Of a DNA stretch of 64,000 nt, positions 1-9,730 are shown piece after piece. The notes below the pieces were generated by a model. It made no database searches, had not been told where the DNA came from, and was given only the letters and a program-made list of their open reading frames with translations. A program made the translations under genes and the position numbers. Numbering within the stretch: position 1 is the stretch's first letter; every line of letters starts with the position of its first letter. The DNA comes from Aestuariirhabdus haliotis (GTDB lineage: Bacteria; Pseudomonadota; Gammaproteobacteria; Pseudomonadales; Aestuariirhabdaceae): positions 124,001 to 188,000 of the forward strand of contig NZ_JAKSDZ010000002.1 in assembly GCF_023509475.1 (NCBI RefSeq), read 5' to 3'.

Positions 1-444
1 CTGGATCATATTTGTTACTTTGCGACGCCCCCAGGGGAGAAACCGTTCCTTTTAAGTGGTGATACTCTATTTGCTGGTGGCTGTGGTCGACTTTTCGAAG
101 GCACCCCAGATCAAATGCACCGTTCACTGCAGAAGCTGGCAGCCCTTCCGGCAAATACTCAAGTATGCTGTGCCCACGAATATACTCTCGCCAACCTCGC
201 GTTTGCGGCGGCCGTCGAACCCGCCAATAAAAAACTGTCCGATCGCACCGAACGATGCAAGCAACTTCGCGCCGATCATCAGCCAACCCTGCCTTCAAGC
301 CTGGAAGACGAACTCGCCTGCAACCCTTTTCTCAGGGTCCATGTCCCTGCCGTTATCGACGCAGCGCAACAGCAGCAAGGGCAGGAGCTGAACGATGAGG
401 CCGCCATTTTTGCGGCTATTCGCAACTGGAAGGATCGCTTCTAG
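1..444 (+). CDS. gloB: Hydroxyacylglutathione hydrolase (glyoxalase II), C-terminal part
   Basis: This is the 3' part of a gene that begins before the window; frame 1 is open from base 1. The protein hydrolyses S-lactoylglutathione to D-lactate and glutathione, the second step of cytosolic methylglyoxal detoxification. Visible family marks are LDHI near the cut end (the metal-ligand region of the beta-lactamase fold), GDTLFAGGCGRLFEGTP (metal-bridging Asp), CAHEYT (metal-ligand His and glutathione-side Tyr) and NPFLR near the C-terminus. About 147 residues are present, so roughly the first 110 are missing compared with a normal family length near 255. It lies 63 bases upstream of mltD, the same neighbour as in Pseudomonas. 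Confidence 0.95.
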   Translation: MDHICYFATPPGEKPFLLSGDTLFAGGCGRLFEGTPDQMHRSLQKLAALPANTQVCCAHEYTLANLAFAAAVEPANKKLSDRTERCKQLRADHQPTLPSSLEDELACNPFLRVHVPAVIDAAQQQQGQELNDEAAIFAAIRNWKDRF

Positions 445-507
445 GGTCCGCCGGGCAATGGTGGTACACTTGCCCGCTTTTACGACTCGAGTATTTTCCT
501 CTTTCTC

Positions 508-2166
508 ATGATGCACCCTTCTTTACTACTGCCGTGTGTTTTAGCGCTTTCCGGCAGTCTGCTTATCGGTTGCCAGCCAATCGCCGTTAACAAGGCCGCC
601 TCCGATGATAGCGCTGCGGCTTCCATCACCGGCAATCAGGAGCAAAGCCTGCTGCCTGGCGCCTCAAGTGAAGACAGCAAACTAAACAGCTCTGAAAGCG
701 ATCCGGCTGAAGTTAATCAGGCGACTCTTGCTGGCCCCGAAGCCACCGAGACTCTCCCTGCCCGAGAAACCAACCTTTGGCAGCGAACTCGTGAAGGTTT
801 CCAGCTCGACCTGGACCAAAACAACTCCCGTATCAAAGCTCAACTTCGCTGGTACGCGACGCATCAGTCGTATCTGAACCGGGTCAGCAATCGGGCCAGT
901 CGCTACATGTTTTTTATTGTCGAAGAGCTCGAGAAACGCGATATGCCCAGAGAACTCGCGCTTCTCCCCATTGTTGAAAGTGCTTTCGACCCCTTTGCCT
1001 ACTCACATGGACGCGCATCGGGAATCTGGCAGTTCATCCCATCCACAGGGCGTCATTTCGGCCTGAAGCAAAACTGGTGGTATGACGGACGTCGAGACAT
1101 CGTTGCCTCAACCGGCGCCGCCCTGGATTACCTGCAACAACTGCACAAGCGCTTCGGTGATTGGGAGCTGGCTCTGGCCGCTTATAATTCTGGAGGGGGC
1201 ACGGTCGCCAAAGCGCTGCGTCGAAACCGCAAGGCCGGTAAAGGTGAAGATTTCTGGTCATTGAGCCTGCCTCGCGAAACCCGTGCTTACGTCCCCAAAC
1301 TGATTGCCCTGAGCAAACTGGTTAAAAACCCAAACCAGTACAATGTCAGCTTACCGCCTATCGACAACGCCCCTTACTTTGAAATCGTCGATATCGACGG
1401 CCAACTTGATCTGGCGCAAGCCGCCCAAATGGCCGGCCTCGACATGAAAGGCTTGTACCAGCTGAATCCGGCTTTTAATCAATGGGCTACCGATCCAGAC
1501 GGCCCTCATCGCCTGCTGCTTCCCGTCGACAAGGCGAATGATTTTAAACAAAAACTGGCCATGGTCGCCCCGGAGCACCGCGTACAATGGCAACGTTACA
1601 AGGTGGCACAGGGTGATTCCCTAAACCGTATAGCTCGCCAGCAAAACACAACCGTAGCCCTGATTAAAGAGATCAATCAGCTTCGGGGCAGCATGATTCG
1701 AGCCGGCCAAACACTGCTCATCCCCCAGCCCTCCGCCAACCTGTCTACCTATAGCCTAAGCGCACACCAACGCACCCTGAGCCGACAACAACGTGGAGGC
1801 AACGGTAAACAAAAAACCACATACCGGGTTCGTTCCGGAGATAGCTTTTGGACAATTTCCCGCCGCCACAAAGTGTCGGTTAGGGAACTGGCCAAGTGGA
1901 ACAACATGGCCCCGGGAGACCCATTGAAGATCGGCAAACAGCTGGTGATCTGGGGATCCCAAGCAACTGTTAGCAGCCCATCTAGCTCGGGCATTATCCG
2001 CAAGGTCAATTACCGAGTACGCAACGGGGATTCCTTATCGCGAATCGCCAGCCGGTTTAATGTCGGGGTTGGACAAATCAAGCGCTGGAACACCCTGAAT
2101 GCAAAATACTTGCAACCTGGGCAGATGCTCACTCTCTACGTGGATGTCACCAAGGGTAGTCGGTAA
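508..2166 (+). CDS. mltD: Membrane-bound lytic murein transglycosylase D with three LysM repeats
   Basis: Cleaves the glycan strands of peptidoglycan, leaving 1,6-anhydro-muropeptides, and acts at the outer membrane facing the periplasm. The N-terminus is a lipoprotein signal with lipobox LLIGC (Cys22). A low-complexity Ser/Glu linker runs to about residue 85. The SLT domain covers about 130-260, with the catalytic Glu157 in VESAFDP and the downstream SGIWQFIP and AAYNSG motifs. Three LysM peptidoglycan-binding repeats follow at about 365-410, 438-482 and 502-546, each opening with a YxV-GDS pattern. The 552-residue length suits an MltD with multiple LysM units. The gene starts with two consecutive ATG codons and the ribosome site is weak, so the start could be three bases later. 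Confidence 0.95.
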   Translation: MMHPSLLLPCVLALSGSLLIGCQPIAVNKAASDDSAAASITGNQEQSLLPGASSEDSKLNSSESDPAEVNQATLAGPEATETLPARETNLWQRTREGFQLDLDQNNSRIKAQLRWYATHQSYLNRVSNRASRYMFFIVEELEKRDMPRELALLPIVESAFDPFAYSHGRASGIWQFIPSTGRHFGLKQNWWYDGRRDIVASTGAALDYLQQLHKRFGDWELALAAYNSGGGTVAKALRRNRKAGKGEDFWSLSLPRETRAYVPKLIALSKLVKNPNQYNVSLPPIDNAPYFEIVDIDGQLDLAQAAQMAGLDMKGLYQLNPAFNQWATDPDGPHRLLLPVDKANDFKQKLAMVAPEHRVQWQRYKVAQGDSLNRIARQQNTTVALIKEINQLRGSMIRAGQTLLIPQPSANLSTYSLSAHQRTLSRQQRGGNGKQKTTYRVRSGDSFWTISRRHKVSVRELAKWNNMAPGDPLKIGKQLVIWGSQATVSSPSSSGIIRKVNYRVRNGDSLSRIASRFNVGVGQIKRWNTLNAKYLQPGQMLTLYVDVTKGSR

Positions 2167-2182
2167 TCAACTTCCACGATAC

Positions 2183-2216
2183 GGGTTTGGAGAGAGCCAA
2201 CTCTCGATCCAAGCCC
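2183..2216. terminator. Imperfect hairpin between convergent mltD and HDOD gene
   Basis: GGG-TTGGA-AGAG pairs, with small bulges, to CTCT-TCCAA-CCC across a CCAA loop, in the 87-base gap between two convergent genes. No U-tract follows on either strand. It may end or protect transcripts from both sides, but it is not a classical intrinsic terminator. Confidence 0.35.
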
Positions 2217-2253
2217 TGCGCCTACCCGGGCTAGAGCTGAAGCAGAAAACTCA

Positions 2254-3675
2254 TCAGATAGACAAGGCTCGATTGGTACAGCGCAAAGTTTCCTGAAAGT
2301 TCTGGAACTGCACTGGCTCCAAGCCCATTCCACTGACACGATTATCTGCGTATACCACACCAATCACACGACGCACCGAGTAGAGCACTCCGCAAAAACA
2401 CTGCTCACCGCCGGTAATCAGTCTGGCCTGCTCAGAATCGTAAAGATCACGCAATCCGACGCTGCCAGGAATTCCCAGCCAAAGCGTTTCCCGGTAACGC
2501 ATCACATAGTCAAACAGATCATCGCATCGCACCAGTTCTTTCGGCAAAGCATCAGCCTTTTCAGCCAACCGAGAGAAATGAAGCATCAGAGGCTGATTTT
2601 CCCTGAGATTCAGGAAAACACCCACTCGTTCGATGCCTGCCCCCTCATTCAAAGCCGTTAACAAGGCCTCGGATACCTTGTTCAGATCAACGGTTTCATC
2701 CTTCATACGACTGATACTGTTCAGTGTTTTGCTGAGCAACGTCAAATTGGGTTTCAACAGTGGGGCGCACCGCTCTTGTAGCTTTTCCCGTATGCTCTGG
2801 TCGTCCGGAATCGGAATCAGCTCAACCAGTTTCTCAACCCCAAAGCTGGCGACAACCTTTTGTGACTCTTCAGCACTCTTTAACAGTAATTCTTCAACCG
2901 CCTCCTTTTCTGCGCCGGTGTAACGGGTTATATCCTTAACCAGACTCTGCACCCCGGCACTGTCCCAACCGTCCAGCGCCGAACGGCTTAACTGATTGCC
3001 CAACACAACACAGCGGCCTAAGCCTCCTACACGAGCAGCAGGAGCGAAACTCTGTGTCAGCAGTTCACTCAGGCCCCACTGCTTTGCCAAACCTTGCGAA
3101 AGTTCGATAAAGCTGACGCCGAGGCGCTCAACCACCACATCATCATTACCACTGGTTTCATGAATCAGCTGACTGTAAAGGTGAACCCCAACCCGGTCCT
3201 TGAGAGCCCAAAAACAAAGCTCCCCAAGGTTGTACAATAAAGCGGCAATAAAGACCTCTTCCTGCCGGTTAGGCTCAACTTCAGAGGCGATATTTTTGGC
3301 TTGTACCGCGGCATGGAAGGAAAGCGCCAGACAGTAATAAAGGCGATCGGACGGATCATCCCCCATTAACTGCTCAATCACCATCACCGAGACACAGAGC
3401 ATTTTGACCGCTTTCAAACCCAACAGAACAATCGCTCTACTAACCGTGTTGATCGGTGTTCTACTCGGGTTGTAATAGACCGTATTAGCGGCCTTGAGCA
3501 GGCTGGCGGTCAAGGAAGCATCTTTCATGATCACATCGGCCATCTGTTGTATGGTGGCCAAATCTTTATGATCCGTCAGCTGCTCGAACTCATGTAAGAC
3601 CGAGGAGATAGCCGGCATTTTCAGTTCTTCAAAACGTTGCAGCCAATAGGCTCGCCCCTTGTCCCGATCTACCAA
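2254..3675 (-). CDS. HDOD-domain signalling protein with GAF-like C-terminus
   Basis: The N-terminal half (about residues 10-210) is an HDOD domain. It shows the typical MPAISSVLHEF opening, the MKDASLTASLLKAANT stretch and the INTVSRAIVLLGLKAVK helix pair. HDOD is related to HD phosphohydrolases but generally lacks the metal-binding His-Asp, and is thought to act as a protein-interaction module in signalling. The C-terminal half, from about LLSKTLNSISRMKD onward, resembles a GAF sensor (ALNEGAGIERVGVFL, then GVLYSVRRVIGVVYADN). The frame is open back to a GTG at 3744. I chose the TTG at 3675 because AAGGGG lies ten bases upstream and the GTG has no properly spaced site; the start is uncertain. 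It is divergent from the peptide importer. Exact function unknown. Confidence 0.8.
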   Translation of the reverse strand: MVDRDKGRAYWLQRFEELKMPAISSVLHEFEQLTDHKDLATIQQMADVIMKDASLTASLLKAANTVYYNPSRTPINTVSRAIVLLGLKAVKMLCVSVMVIEQLMGDDPSDRLYYCLALSFHAAVQAKNIASEVEPNRQEEVFIAALLYNLGELCFWALKDRVGVHLYSQLIHETSGNDDVVVERLGVSFIELSQGLAKQWGLSELLTQSFAPAARVGGLGRCVVLGNQLSRSALDGWDSAGVQSLVKDITRYTGAEKEAVEELLLKSAEESQKVVASFGVEKLVELIPIPDDQSIREKLQERCAPLLKPNLTLLSKTLNSISRMKDETVDLNKVSEALLTALNEGAGIERVGVFLNLRENQPLMLHFSRLAEKADALPKELVRCDDLFDYVMRYRETLWLGIPGSVGLRDLYDSEQARLITGGEQCFCGVLYSVRRVIGVVYADNRVSGMGLEPVQFQNFQETLRCTNRALSI

Positions 3676-3857
3676 AACAGATCCACCCCTTAGTGAGACA
3701 ATACTTCCACGCCGCTGCCACAACGCAATTCGACGCCCGTACACCTCTTATGACACATGATAACTATCAGGCTGAACCCAGTATAATAACTTTATGGCAC
3801 TGCCGCTTCCTGTTACGGTCAATGTTTTGATAATTGATATAGGGATACCTTGCTATT

Positions 3858-5690
3858 TTGTCCTTGTTTAAAACCCTCGTAATCACCCTGTCCCTGCTGC
3901 TTCTGCCTATCTGCGGTTTCCTGCAAGCGTCCTCAATAAAAAGCCACGCCTTGTCGCTTTATGATGCCCCTAAATACCCTGCCGATTTCGAACACTTCGA
4001 CTACGTCAACCCTCATGCCCCCAAGGGTGGCAGTGTTCGCTATATGGCAACGGGTACCTTCGATACCCTCAACCCCTATACATTGAAAGGCCAGAGCCCG
4101 GTAAACAGTCCCGGTTTCATCCTTTACTCAGTATCCGAAAGCAATGAAACCCTGATGATGGGTACCGACGCTCTCAATCGCTCCGGAGATGAACCCCTGA
4201 CCGCCTATGGTCTGATTGCCGGAAGCATTGAATACCCCGAAGATTTCAGCTGGGTGAAGTTTCACCTGCGCCCCGAGGCCCGCTTCCACGACGGCACTCC
4301 GATTCAAGCCAGCGACGTGCAATTCTCCTTCGAAACACTGATCGACCAAGGGCATCCTCGATTTCGAACCAGATACCGAAATGTTACCAATGTTGAAGTG
4401 ACCGATACCCTCAGCGTCAAATTCAGCCTGCGAGGTGACAGTCGCCGGCGACTGGCTATCTCCCTGGGTGAATTGCCCGTCATGTCACAAGACTTTTGGC
4501 GCAATCGCGATTTCAGTGCAACAACCTTAACGCCTCCGATGGGAAGCGGCCCCTATAAAATCAGCAATGTAAACCCCGGACGTTCCATCACTTTTGACCG
4601 GGTTCAGGACTATTGGGGGAAAGACCTCGCCGTTAACCAGGGGCGACATAACTTTGATCAAGTACGATTTGATTTCTATCGCGACCTGACCGTTGCTTTC
4701 GAAGCGTTCAAGGCTCAGCAATACGATGTCCACCTGGAGTACATCTCCAAAAATTGGGCGACCGGTTACCGCTTTGCCGAATCCAAACCCGGCGAACTGA
4801 TAAAAAGAGAGATCCCTCATGGCAACCCAGCCAATCTTCAGGGGTTTGTCTTCAATACTCGCAACGCCTTGTTTTCTGAGCCGAAAGTTCGAGAAGCCTT
4901 AACATTGATGTTCGACTTCGAGTGGATCAATCGCTCGCTGTTCCATAACGCGTACAAACGCAGCAACTCCTATTTTGCAAACAGCCCACTTGCTGCCACC
5001 GGCTTACCTACCCCAGAAGAGCAAACGGCACTCGCTCAGTTCGATGGCCTGGATCCACGAATTCTCACAGAACAATACAAATTGCCCATAACCCAGGGTG
5101 ACGGTAACCAACGAGCAGAAATGCGGCGCGCCTTAACACTCCTTCGACAGGCTGGATGGGAGCTCGACAAAGGCATTTTACGAAACACCAGCACCAAGAC
5201 ACCCTTTCGTTTTGAGGCCCTTATTCGCCAGCAATCCTTGAGTCGGGTGATGGTGCCCTTCCAGCAAAGCCTGAAAAAAATAGGCATTCAGCTCGACCTT
5301 CGATTGATTGATAGCGCCCAGTATAAGAATCGTATGGATAACTTTGATTTTGACATGACGACCATTGCGCTGGGGCAGTCCCTGACCCCAGGTAATGAGC
5401 TGAGGCAATACTTCCATTCGGCCAATGCAAACCTCAACGGCGGACTTAACTATGCCGGCATTGTGAACCCCGCCGTCGATACCCTGATCAGTCAGGTGAT
5501 TTCGGCTAGCACCAACAACGAAGCCATATTTTCGGCCCGAATGCTCGACCGGGTCTTGCTTTGGCAGTTCTACATGGTTCCAAACTGGTATATTGATTAT
5601 CATCGAGTAGCCTACTGGAACCGCTTCGGTTATCCAGAGTCTACCTCTGCATACGATCTTGGCCTGAGTACCTGGTGGATCGAACCCTGA
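3858..5690 (+). CDS. nppA1: Periplasmic oligopeptide/peptidyl-nucleoside binding protein (YejA/NppA family), first copy
   Basis: Family 5 extracellular solute-binding protein that delivers peptides to the YejBEF membrane complex. The N-terminus is a signal peptide with a Leu-rich core ending near LQASS. The YejA signature follows: DAPKYPADFEHFDYVNPHAP, then KGGSVRY and a LNPYTLKG strand. The C-terminus WYIDYHRVAYWNRFG is also typical. It is a paralogue of the next gene, with parallel motifs throughout, and both precede yejBEF as in the Pseudomonas nppA1A2BCD operon. There, Npp imports peptidyl-nucleoside antibiotics and microcin C-type compounds. The only in-frame starts are TTG codons (3858 or 3864) after an in-frame stop at 3840, so this is a TTG start with AGGGA about 12 bases upstream. 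Confidence 0.9.
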   Translation: MSLFKTLVITLSLLLLPICGFLQASSIKSHALSLYDAPKYPADFEHFDYVNPHAPKGGSVRYMATGTFDTLNPYTLKGQSPVNSPGFILYSVSESNETLMMGTDALNRSGDEPLTAYGLIAGSIEYPEDFSWVKFHLRPEARFHDGTPIQASDVQFSFETLIDQGHPRFRTRYRNVTNVEVTDTLSVKFSLRGDSRRRLAISLGELPVMSQDFWRNRDFSATTLTPPMGSGPYKISNVNPGRSITFDRVQDYWGKDLAVNQGRHNFDQVRFDFYRDLTVAFEAFKAQQYDVHLEYISKNWATGYRFAESKPGELIKREIPHGNPANLQGFVFNTRNALFSEPKVREALTLMFDFEWINRSLFHNAYKRSNSYFANSPLAATGLPTPEEQTALAQFDGLDPRILTEQYKLPITQGDGNQRAEMRRALTLLRQAGWELDKGILRNTSTKTPFRFEALIRQQSLSRVMVPFQQSLKKIGIQLDLRLIDSAQYKNRMDNFDFDMTTIALGQSLTPGNELRQYFHSANANLNGGLNYAGIVNPAVDTLISQVISASTNNEAIFSARMLDRVLLWQFYMVPNWYIDYHRVAYWNRFGYPESTSAYDLGLSTWWIEP

Positions 5691-5719
5691 GCAATTATTT
5701 TAGAAGGAACTCTCCTGTA

Positions 5720-7606
5720 ATGAGATCTACAGCGTTCAATCAAGCCCTGCTTGGTCTTTTTTTGTTCATAAGCATTCCTGCTGCCTGGGCCGCAGAAGTT
5801 TCAAAGGCTACCGAGTATCACAGCAGCCACGCCATAGCCATGCATGGAGAGCCAAAGTACCCGGCAGGATTTGATCATTTTGATTACGCCAACCCGGATG
5901 CCCCCAAAGGCGGAACATTGAGGCTTGCCGTAATAAGCAGCGGTGGCTTTGATAGCCTGAACCCCTTTATTGTCAAAGGTATTTCAGCCGCCGGCATGGG
6001 CTATCTCGGCACCAGTTATTTGTATGAATCCCTCACCTCTAGAGCTGACGATGAAGCCTTTACGGAATACGGTCGTCTAGCCGAACGTATAGAATGGCCA
6101 GAAGACCGCTCCTGGGTCACCTATCATTTGAACCCCAAGGCCCGGTTTCACGATGGCAAGCCCATCACAGCAGAAGATGTCCATTTCACCTTTAATTTGC
6201 TCACCAGCGAAGGGCACCCCCTGTACAGAACCTATTACAAGAATGTCAAAAAGATCACCGTACTCGAAACCCTGAGCATTCGCTTTGATTTTGAACAGGG
6301 CGATAATAGGGAGCTGGCGCTGATTGTCGGCCAGATGCCTATTCTCCCCAAGCACTTCTGGCAAGATCGTGACTTTAATAAAACCGGATTGGAACCCCCA
6401 CTAGGAAGCGGCCCCTACCGGATTCAAAGCGTCGACGCAGGACGCTCGATCACTTACCAACGAGTTGATGATTATTGGGGAGCCGATTTAGCCATCAACC
6501 GTGGGCACTACAACTTTGATCACATCCGCTTCGATTACTACCGAGATGACACCGTCGCAATAGAAGCACTACGTGCTGGCGAATACGATTATCGTTCAGA
6601 AAATAGCGCCCGCAACTGGGCCACACGCTACAAAGGCTCTCAATTTGACAACAACTTAATGATTCGAGAAGCCCTGCCAAACAAGAACCCCACCGGGATG
6701 CAGGGCTTTGTGTATAACACTCGCCGCGAACTCTTTGCGGATCCTCTAGTACGAGAAGCCCTCGCCTATGCTTTTGATTTTGAGTGGACCAACCGAAATC
6801 TCTTCTACGGTACCTACACTCGGTCTGAGAGCTACTTCTCCAATTCCGATATGGCCTCCTCAGGCTTACCCTCCGGTGCAGAACTGAACCTATTGGAACC
6901 CTTTCGTAATCAACTTCCCCCTCGGCTCTTCACAGAAGAATATCATCCACCCAAGAACAGTGGTGATGGCAATGTTCGCCGCAACCTTGGCGTGGCAATG
7001 AAACTGTTGAAAGAAGCCGGCTGGGAAATACGCAATAAGCGTCTTACCCATACAGCCAGTGGACGGCTCTTTAATTTTGAAGTCCTTCTGGTTAGCCCTG
7101 CCTTTGAACGCATCGTTTTGCCCTTTAAGAAAAACCTCGAACGCTTGGGCATAACCATGAATGTGCGTATGGTCGATACCCAACAATACATTCAGCGTAT
7201 TAGAAGTTTTGATTTTGATATGATTGTCGGGGGTTTTGGCCAGTCCAGTTCCCCCGGTAATGAACAGAGGGATTTCTGGCATTCCAGTCAGGCAGACCGT
7301 CAAGGTAGCCGAAATCAAATCGGCATCAAAAACCCGGTCATTGATGACCTGATCGAAAAGGTAATCAGCGCCCATAGCCGTGAGGATTTAATCACCGCTA
7401 CCCGCGCCCTCGATCGCGTTCTACTCTGGAACTTCTATGTCATCCCCAACTGGCATATCACTAACGACCGTCTGGCCTACTGGAATAAATTCGGACGTCC
7501 GGAAATCATGCCAAAATATGGTGTGAGCCTTGATACCTGGTGGATTGATGACGCCAAGCTAGCCCGTATCAATAATGCGAAAAAGAACAAAACCAAGGAC
7601 AACTAA
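5720..7606 (+). CDS. nppA2: Periplasmic oligopeptide/peptidyl-nucleoside binding protein (YejA/NppA family), second copy
   Basis: Second solute-binding protein of the same importer, 628 residues. The start at 5720 is chosen over an in-frame ATG at 5675 for three reasons: AGAAGGAA lies ten bases before it, a good signal peptide begins there (MRSTAFNQALLGLFLF... ending AWAAE), and the upstream ATG would overlap nppA1. Mature-protein hallmarks are HGEPKYPAGFDHFDYANPDA, PKGGTLRL, GSGPYRIQSVDAGRSITY and PNWHITNDRLAYWNKFGRPE. It lies 29 bases after nppA1 and 9 before yejB, so it is in the same operon. The two paralogues differ enough to suggest different ligand ranges, which is inference. Confidence 0.92.
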   Translation: MRSTAFNQALLGLFLFISIPAAWAAEVSKATEYHSSHAIAMHGEPKYPAGFDHFDYANPDAPKGGTLRLAVISSGGFDSLNPFIVKGISAAGMGYLGTSYLYESLTSRADDEAFTEYGRLAERIEWPEDRSWVTYHLNPKARFHDGKPITAEDVHFTFNLLTSEGHPLYRTYYKNVKKITVLETLSIRFDFEQGDNRELALIVGQMPILPKHFWQDRDFNKTGLEPPLGSGPYRIQSVDAGRSITYQRVDDYWGADLAINRGHYNFDHIRFDYYRDDTVAIEALRAGEYDYRSENSARNWATRYKGSQFDNNLMIREALPNKNPTGMQGFVYNTRRELFADPLVREALAYAFDFEWTNRNLFYGTYTRSESYFSNSDMASSGLPSGAELNLLEPFRNQLPPRLFTEEYHPPKNSGDGNVRRNLGVAMKLLKEAGWEIRNKRLTHTASGRLFNFEVLLVSPAFERIVLPFKKNLERLGITMNVRMVDTQQYIQRIRSFDFDMIVGGFGQSSSPGNEQRDFWHSSQADRQGSRNQIGIKNPVIDDLIEKVISAHSREDLITATRALDRVLLWNFYVIPNWHITNDRLAYWNKFGRPEIMPKYGVSLDTWWIDDAKLARINNAKKNKTKDN

Positions 7607-7615
7607 GCGCTCGCC

Positions 7616-8695
7616 ATGCTCGCCTATATTATTCGACGATTATTGCTGATCATACCCACGTTGTTCGGCATTATGCTGATCAACTTCACCATCATTCAGG
7701 CCGCCCCTGGCGGTCCAGTGGAACAGATGATGGCAAAGTTACAGGGCATGGAGACAGGTATTGGTACACGTATGGGGGGGGGCGGCGAAGTCACTACGAC
7801 AAACTCGGACAGCAGCTACCGAGGAGCCCAAGGCCTTGACCCAGACCTGGTTGAGGATATCAAAAAATTATACGGCTTTGACAAACCCGCACATGAACGA
7901 TTTTGGTTGATGCTGAAAAGTTATGTCGTGCTGGACTTTGGCGACAGTTTTTACCGCGATGAATCGGTTATTGGTTTAATTACCGAGAAGCTCCCGGTTT
8001 CTATATCCCTGGGCTTATGGACCACATTACTGGTCTATTTAATATCCATTCCGCTGGGGATCAAAAAAGCCGTAAAGCATGGCACCCCCTTTGATGTTGG
8101 TACCAGCACTCTGATCATTATCGGTTACGCCATACCGGGCTTCCTTTTTGCCATCTTATTAATCGTCTATTTTGCCGGCGGCAGCTATCTGAACTGGTTC
8201 CCTTTACGCGGCCTGACATCACCGGAATTTGATCAGATGAGTACCTTCGAGCAACTTCTGGATTATTTGTGGCACATGGTATTGCCGGTAACGGCCATGG
8301 TCATCGGGGGCTTTGCCACCCTCACCATGCTGACCAAAAACTCTTTTCTTGATGAAATACACAAGCAGTATGTACTAACAGCCAGAGCCAAGGGGCTGGG
8401 AGAAAGACAGGTTCTGTATGGCCATGTCTTCCGCAATGCCATGCTACTTATCATCGCAGGATTACCCGCAGCGCTTATCGGAATTTTCTTTACCAGCTCA
8501 CTATTGATTGAAGTGATTTTCTCCCTCGATGGGCTCGGCTTATTGGGTTTCGAATCGGCGCTTAACCGTGATTACCCGGTGGTATTCGGAACCTTGTTTA
8601 TTTTCACCCTGATCGGGCTTTTGTTAAAACTTATCGGCGACGTCACCTATACACTGGTTGATCCTCGTATCGACTTTGATAGCAGGGAGGGTTAA
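7616..8695 (+). CDS. yejB: ABC importer inner-membrane permease YejB (NppB)
   Basis: First of two permease subunits of the peptide/peptidyl-nucleoside importer. The first transmembrane helix is at the N-terminus ([20 protein letters not shown]). A periplasmic loop of about 100 residues follows, with the family phrases GLDPDL and LYGFDKP. The membrane core is at 120-350 with [13 protein letters not shown] and the EAA-like cytoplasmic loop at [23 protein letters not shown], which contacts the ATPase. It ends [14 protein letters not shown], as in YejB proteins; 359 residues is normal. The loop region contains a run of nine G at 7774-7782, encoding part of MGGGGE. A slip there would truncate the permease (see findings). 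Confidence 0.95.
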   Translation: MLAYIIRRLLLIIPTLFGIMLINFTIIQAAPGGPVEQMMAKLQGMETGIGTRMGGGGEVTTTNSDSSYRGAQGLDPDLVEDIKKLYGFDKPAHERFWLMLKSYVVLDFGDSFYRDESVIGLITEKLPVSISLGLWTTLLVYLISIPLGIKKAVKHGTPFDVGTSTLIIIGYAIPGFLFAILLIVYFAGGSYLNWFPLRGLTSPEFDQMSTFEQLLDYLWHMVLPVTAMVIGGFATLTMLTKNSFLDEIHKQYVLTARAKGLGERQVLYGHVFRNAMLLIIAGLPAALIGIFFTSSLLIEVIFSLDGLGLLGFESALNRDYPVVFGTLFIFTLIGLLLKLIGDVTYTLVDPRIDFDSREG

Positions 8696-8698
8696 TCC

Positions 8699-9730
8699 AT
8701 GACGTTTACCCTAAGCCCTATCAATCAGCGCCGCTGGCAAATATTCACATCCAACAAACGTGGGTACTACTCGCTTTGGTTTTTCGCCTTCCTGTTCTTT
8801 GTTACCTTGTTTGCGGAATTTATTGCCAACGATAAACCTCTGATTGTTAGCTATAACAACGAATGGTTTTTCCCTGCAATAAAGGCCTATCCGGAAACGG
8901 ATTTCGGTGGCGAATTTGAAACCGAGGCCGATTATCGTGATGATTATGTAAAGCAGCTGATCGAAGCCAAAGGCTGGATACTATGGCCGTTAATTCCCTA
9001 CAGTTACGATACGATCATATACAACTTGCCCACTCCCGCTCCCTCTCCACCCACGGGCAACAATTGGCTCGGCAGTGACGACCAGGCCCGAGACGTATTG
9101 GCTCGAGTCATTTATGGCTTTAGAATTTCGGTACTTTTCGCCCTTGCCCTTACCCTTTCGAGCTCAGTGATTGGGGTTGCCGTAGGGGCAATTCAAGGCT
9201 ATTACGGGGGCAAGATTGATCTTATAGGGCAGCGACTGATTGAGGTTTTTTCAGGTTTACCCGTGCTCTACCTGCTGATTATTTTATCCAGCTTTGTCAA
9301 TCCCAGTTTCTGGTGGCTGCTGGGTATTATGCTGCTGTTCAGCTGGATGCAGTTGGTAGATCTGGTCAGAGCCGAATTCTTCCGGGCTCGAAATTTTGAA
9401 TATGTACGCGCAGCTCGAGCACTAGGACTTGGCAATAGTGGCATTATATTTCGCCACATACTGCCAAACGCTATGGTCGCGACCCTAACCTTTATGCCCT
9501 TTATTTTAACCGCCGCCATCACCACGCTCACCTCGCTCGACTTCCTCGGCTTCGGTTTACCGGTCGGCTCGCCCTCATTAGGGGAACTGGTGGCCCAGGG
9601 GAAGAACAATCTGGAAGCCCCATGGCTAGGACTATCGGCGTTTATTACGTTATCACTGATGTTAACCCTGTTGGTTTTCATCGGAGAAGCCGCACGAGAC
9701 GCATTCGACCCAAGGAAACAGATCGCATGA
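8699..9730 (+). CDS. yejE: ABC importer inner-membrane permease YejE (NppC)
   Basis: Second permease of the importer, 343 residues. The N-terminal TM helix (SLWFFAFLFFVTLFAEFIAN) is followed by the characteristic YejE periplasmic stretch with KPLIVSYNNEWFFP and NWLGSDDQARDVLARVIYGF. The membrane core carries the EAA-type loop EYVRAARALGLGNSGIIFRHILPNAM and ends with EAARDAFDPRK. It begins three bases after the yejB stop, and its TGA overlaps the ATG of yejF (ATGA), so the genes are translationally coupled. It forms a heterodimer with YejB. Confidence 0.95.
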   Translation: MTFTLSPINQRRWQIFTSNKRGYYSLWFFAFLFFVTLFAEFIANDKPLIVSYNNEWFFPAIKAYPETDFGGEFETEADYRDDYVKQLIEAKGWILWPLIPYSYDTIIYNLPTPAPSPPTGNNWLGSDDQARDVLARVIYGFRISVLFALALTLSSSVIGVAVGAIQGYYGGKIDLIGQRLIEVFSGLPVLYLLIILSSFVNPSFWWLLGIMLLFSWMQLVDLVRAEFFRARNFEYVRAARALGLGNSGIIFRHILPNAMVATLTFMPFILTAAITTLTSLDFLGFGLPVGSPSLGELVAQGKNNLEAPWLGLSAFITLSLMLTLLVFIGEAARDAFDPRKQIA

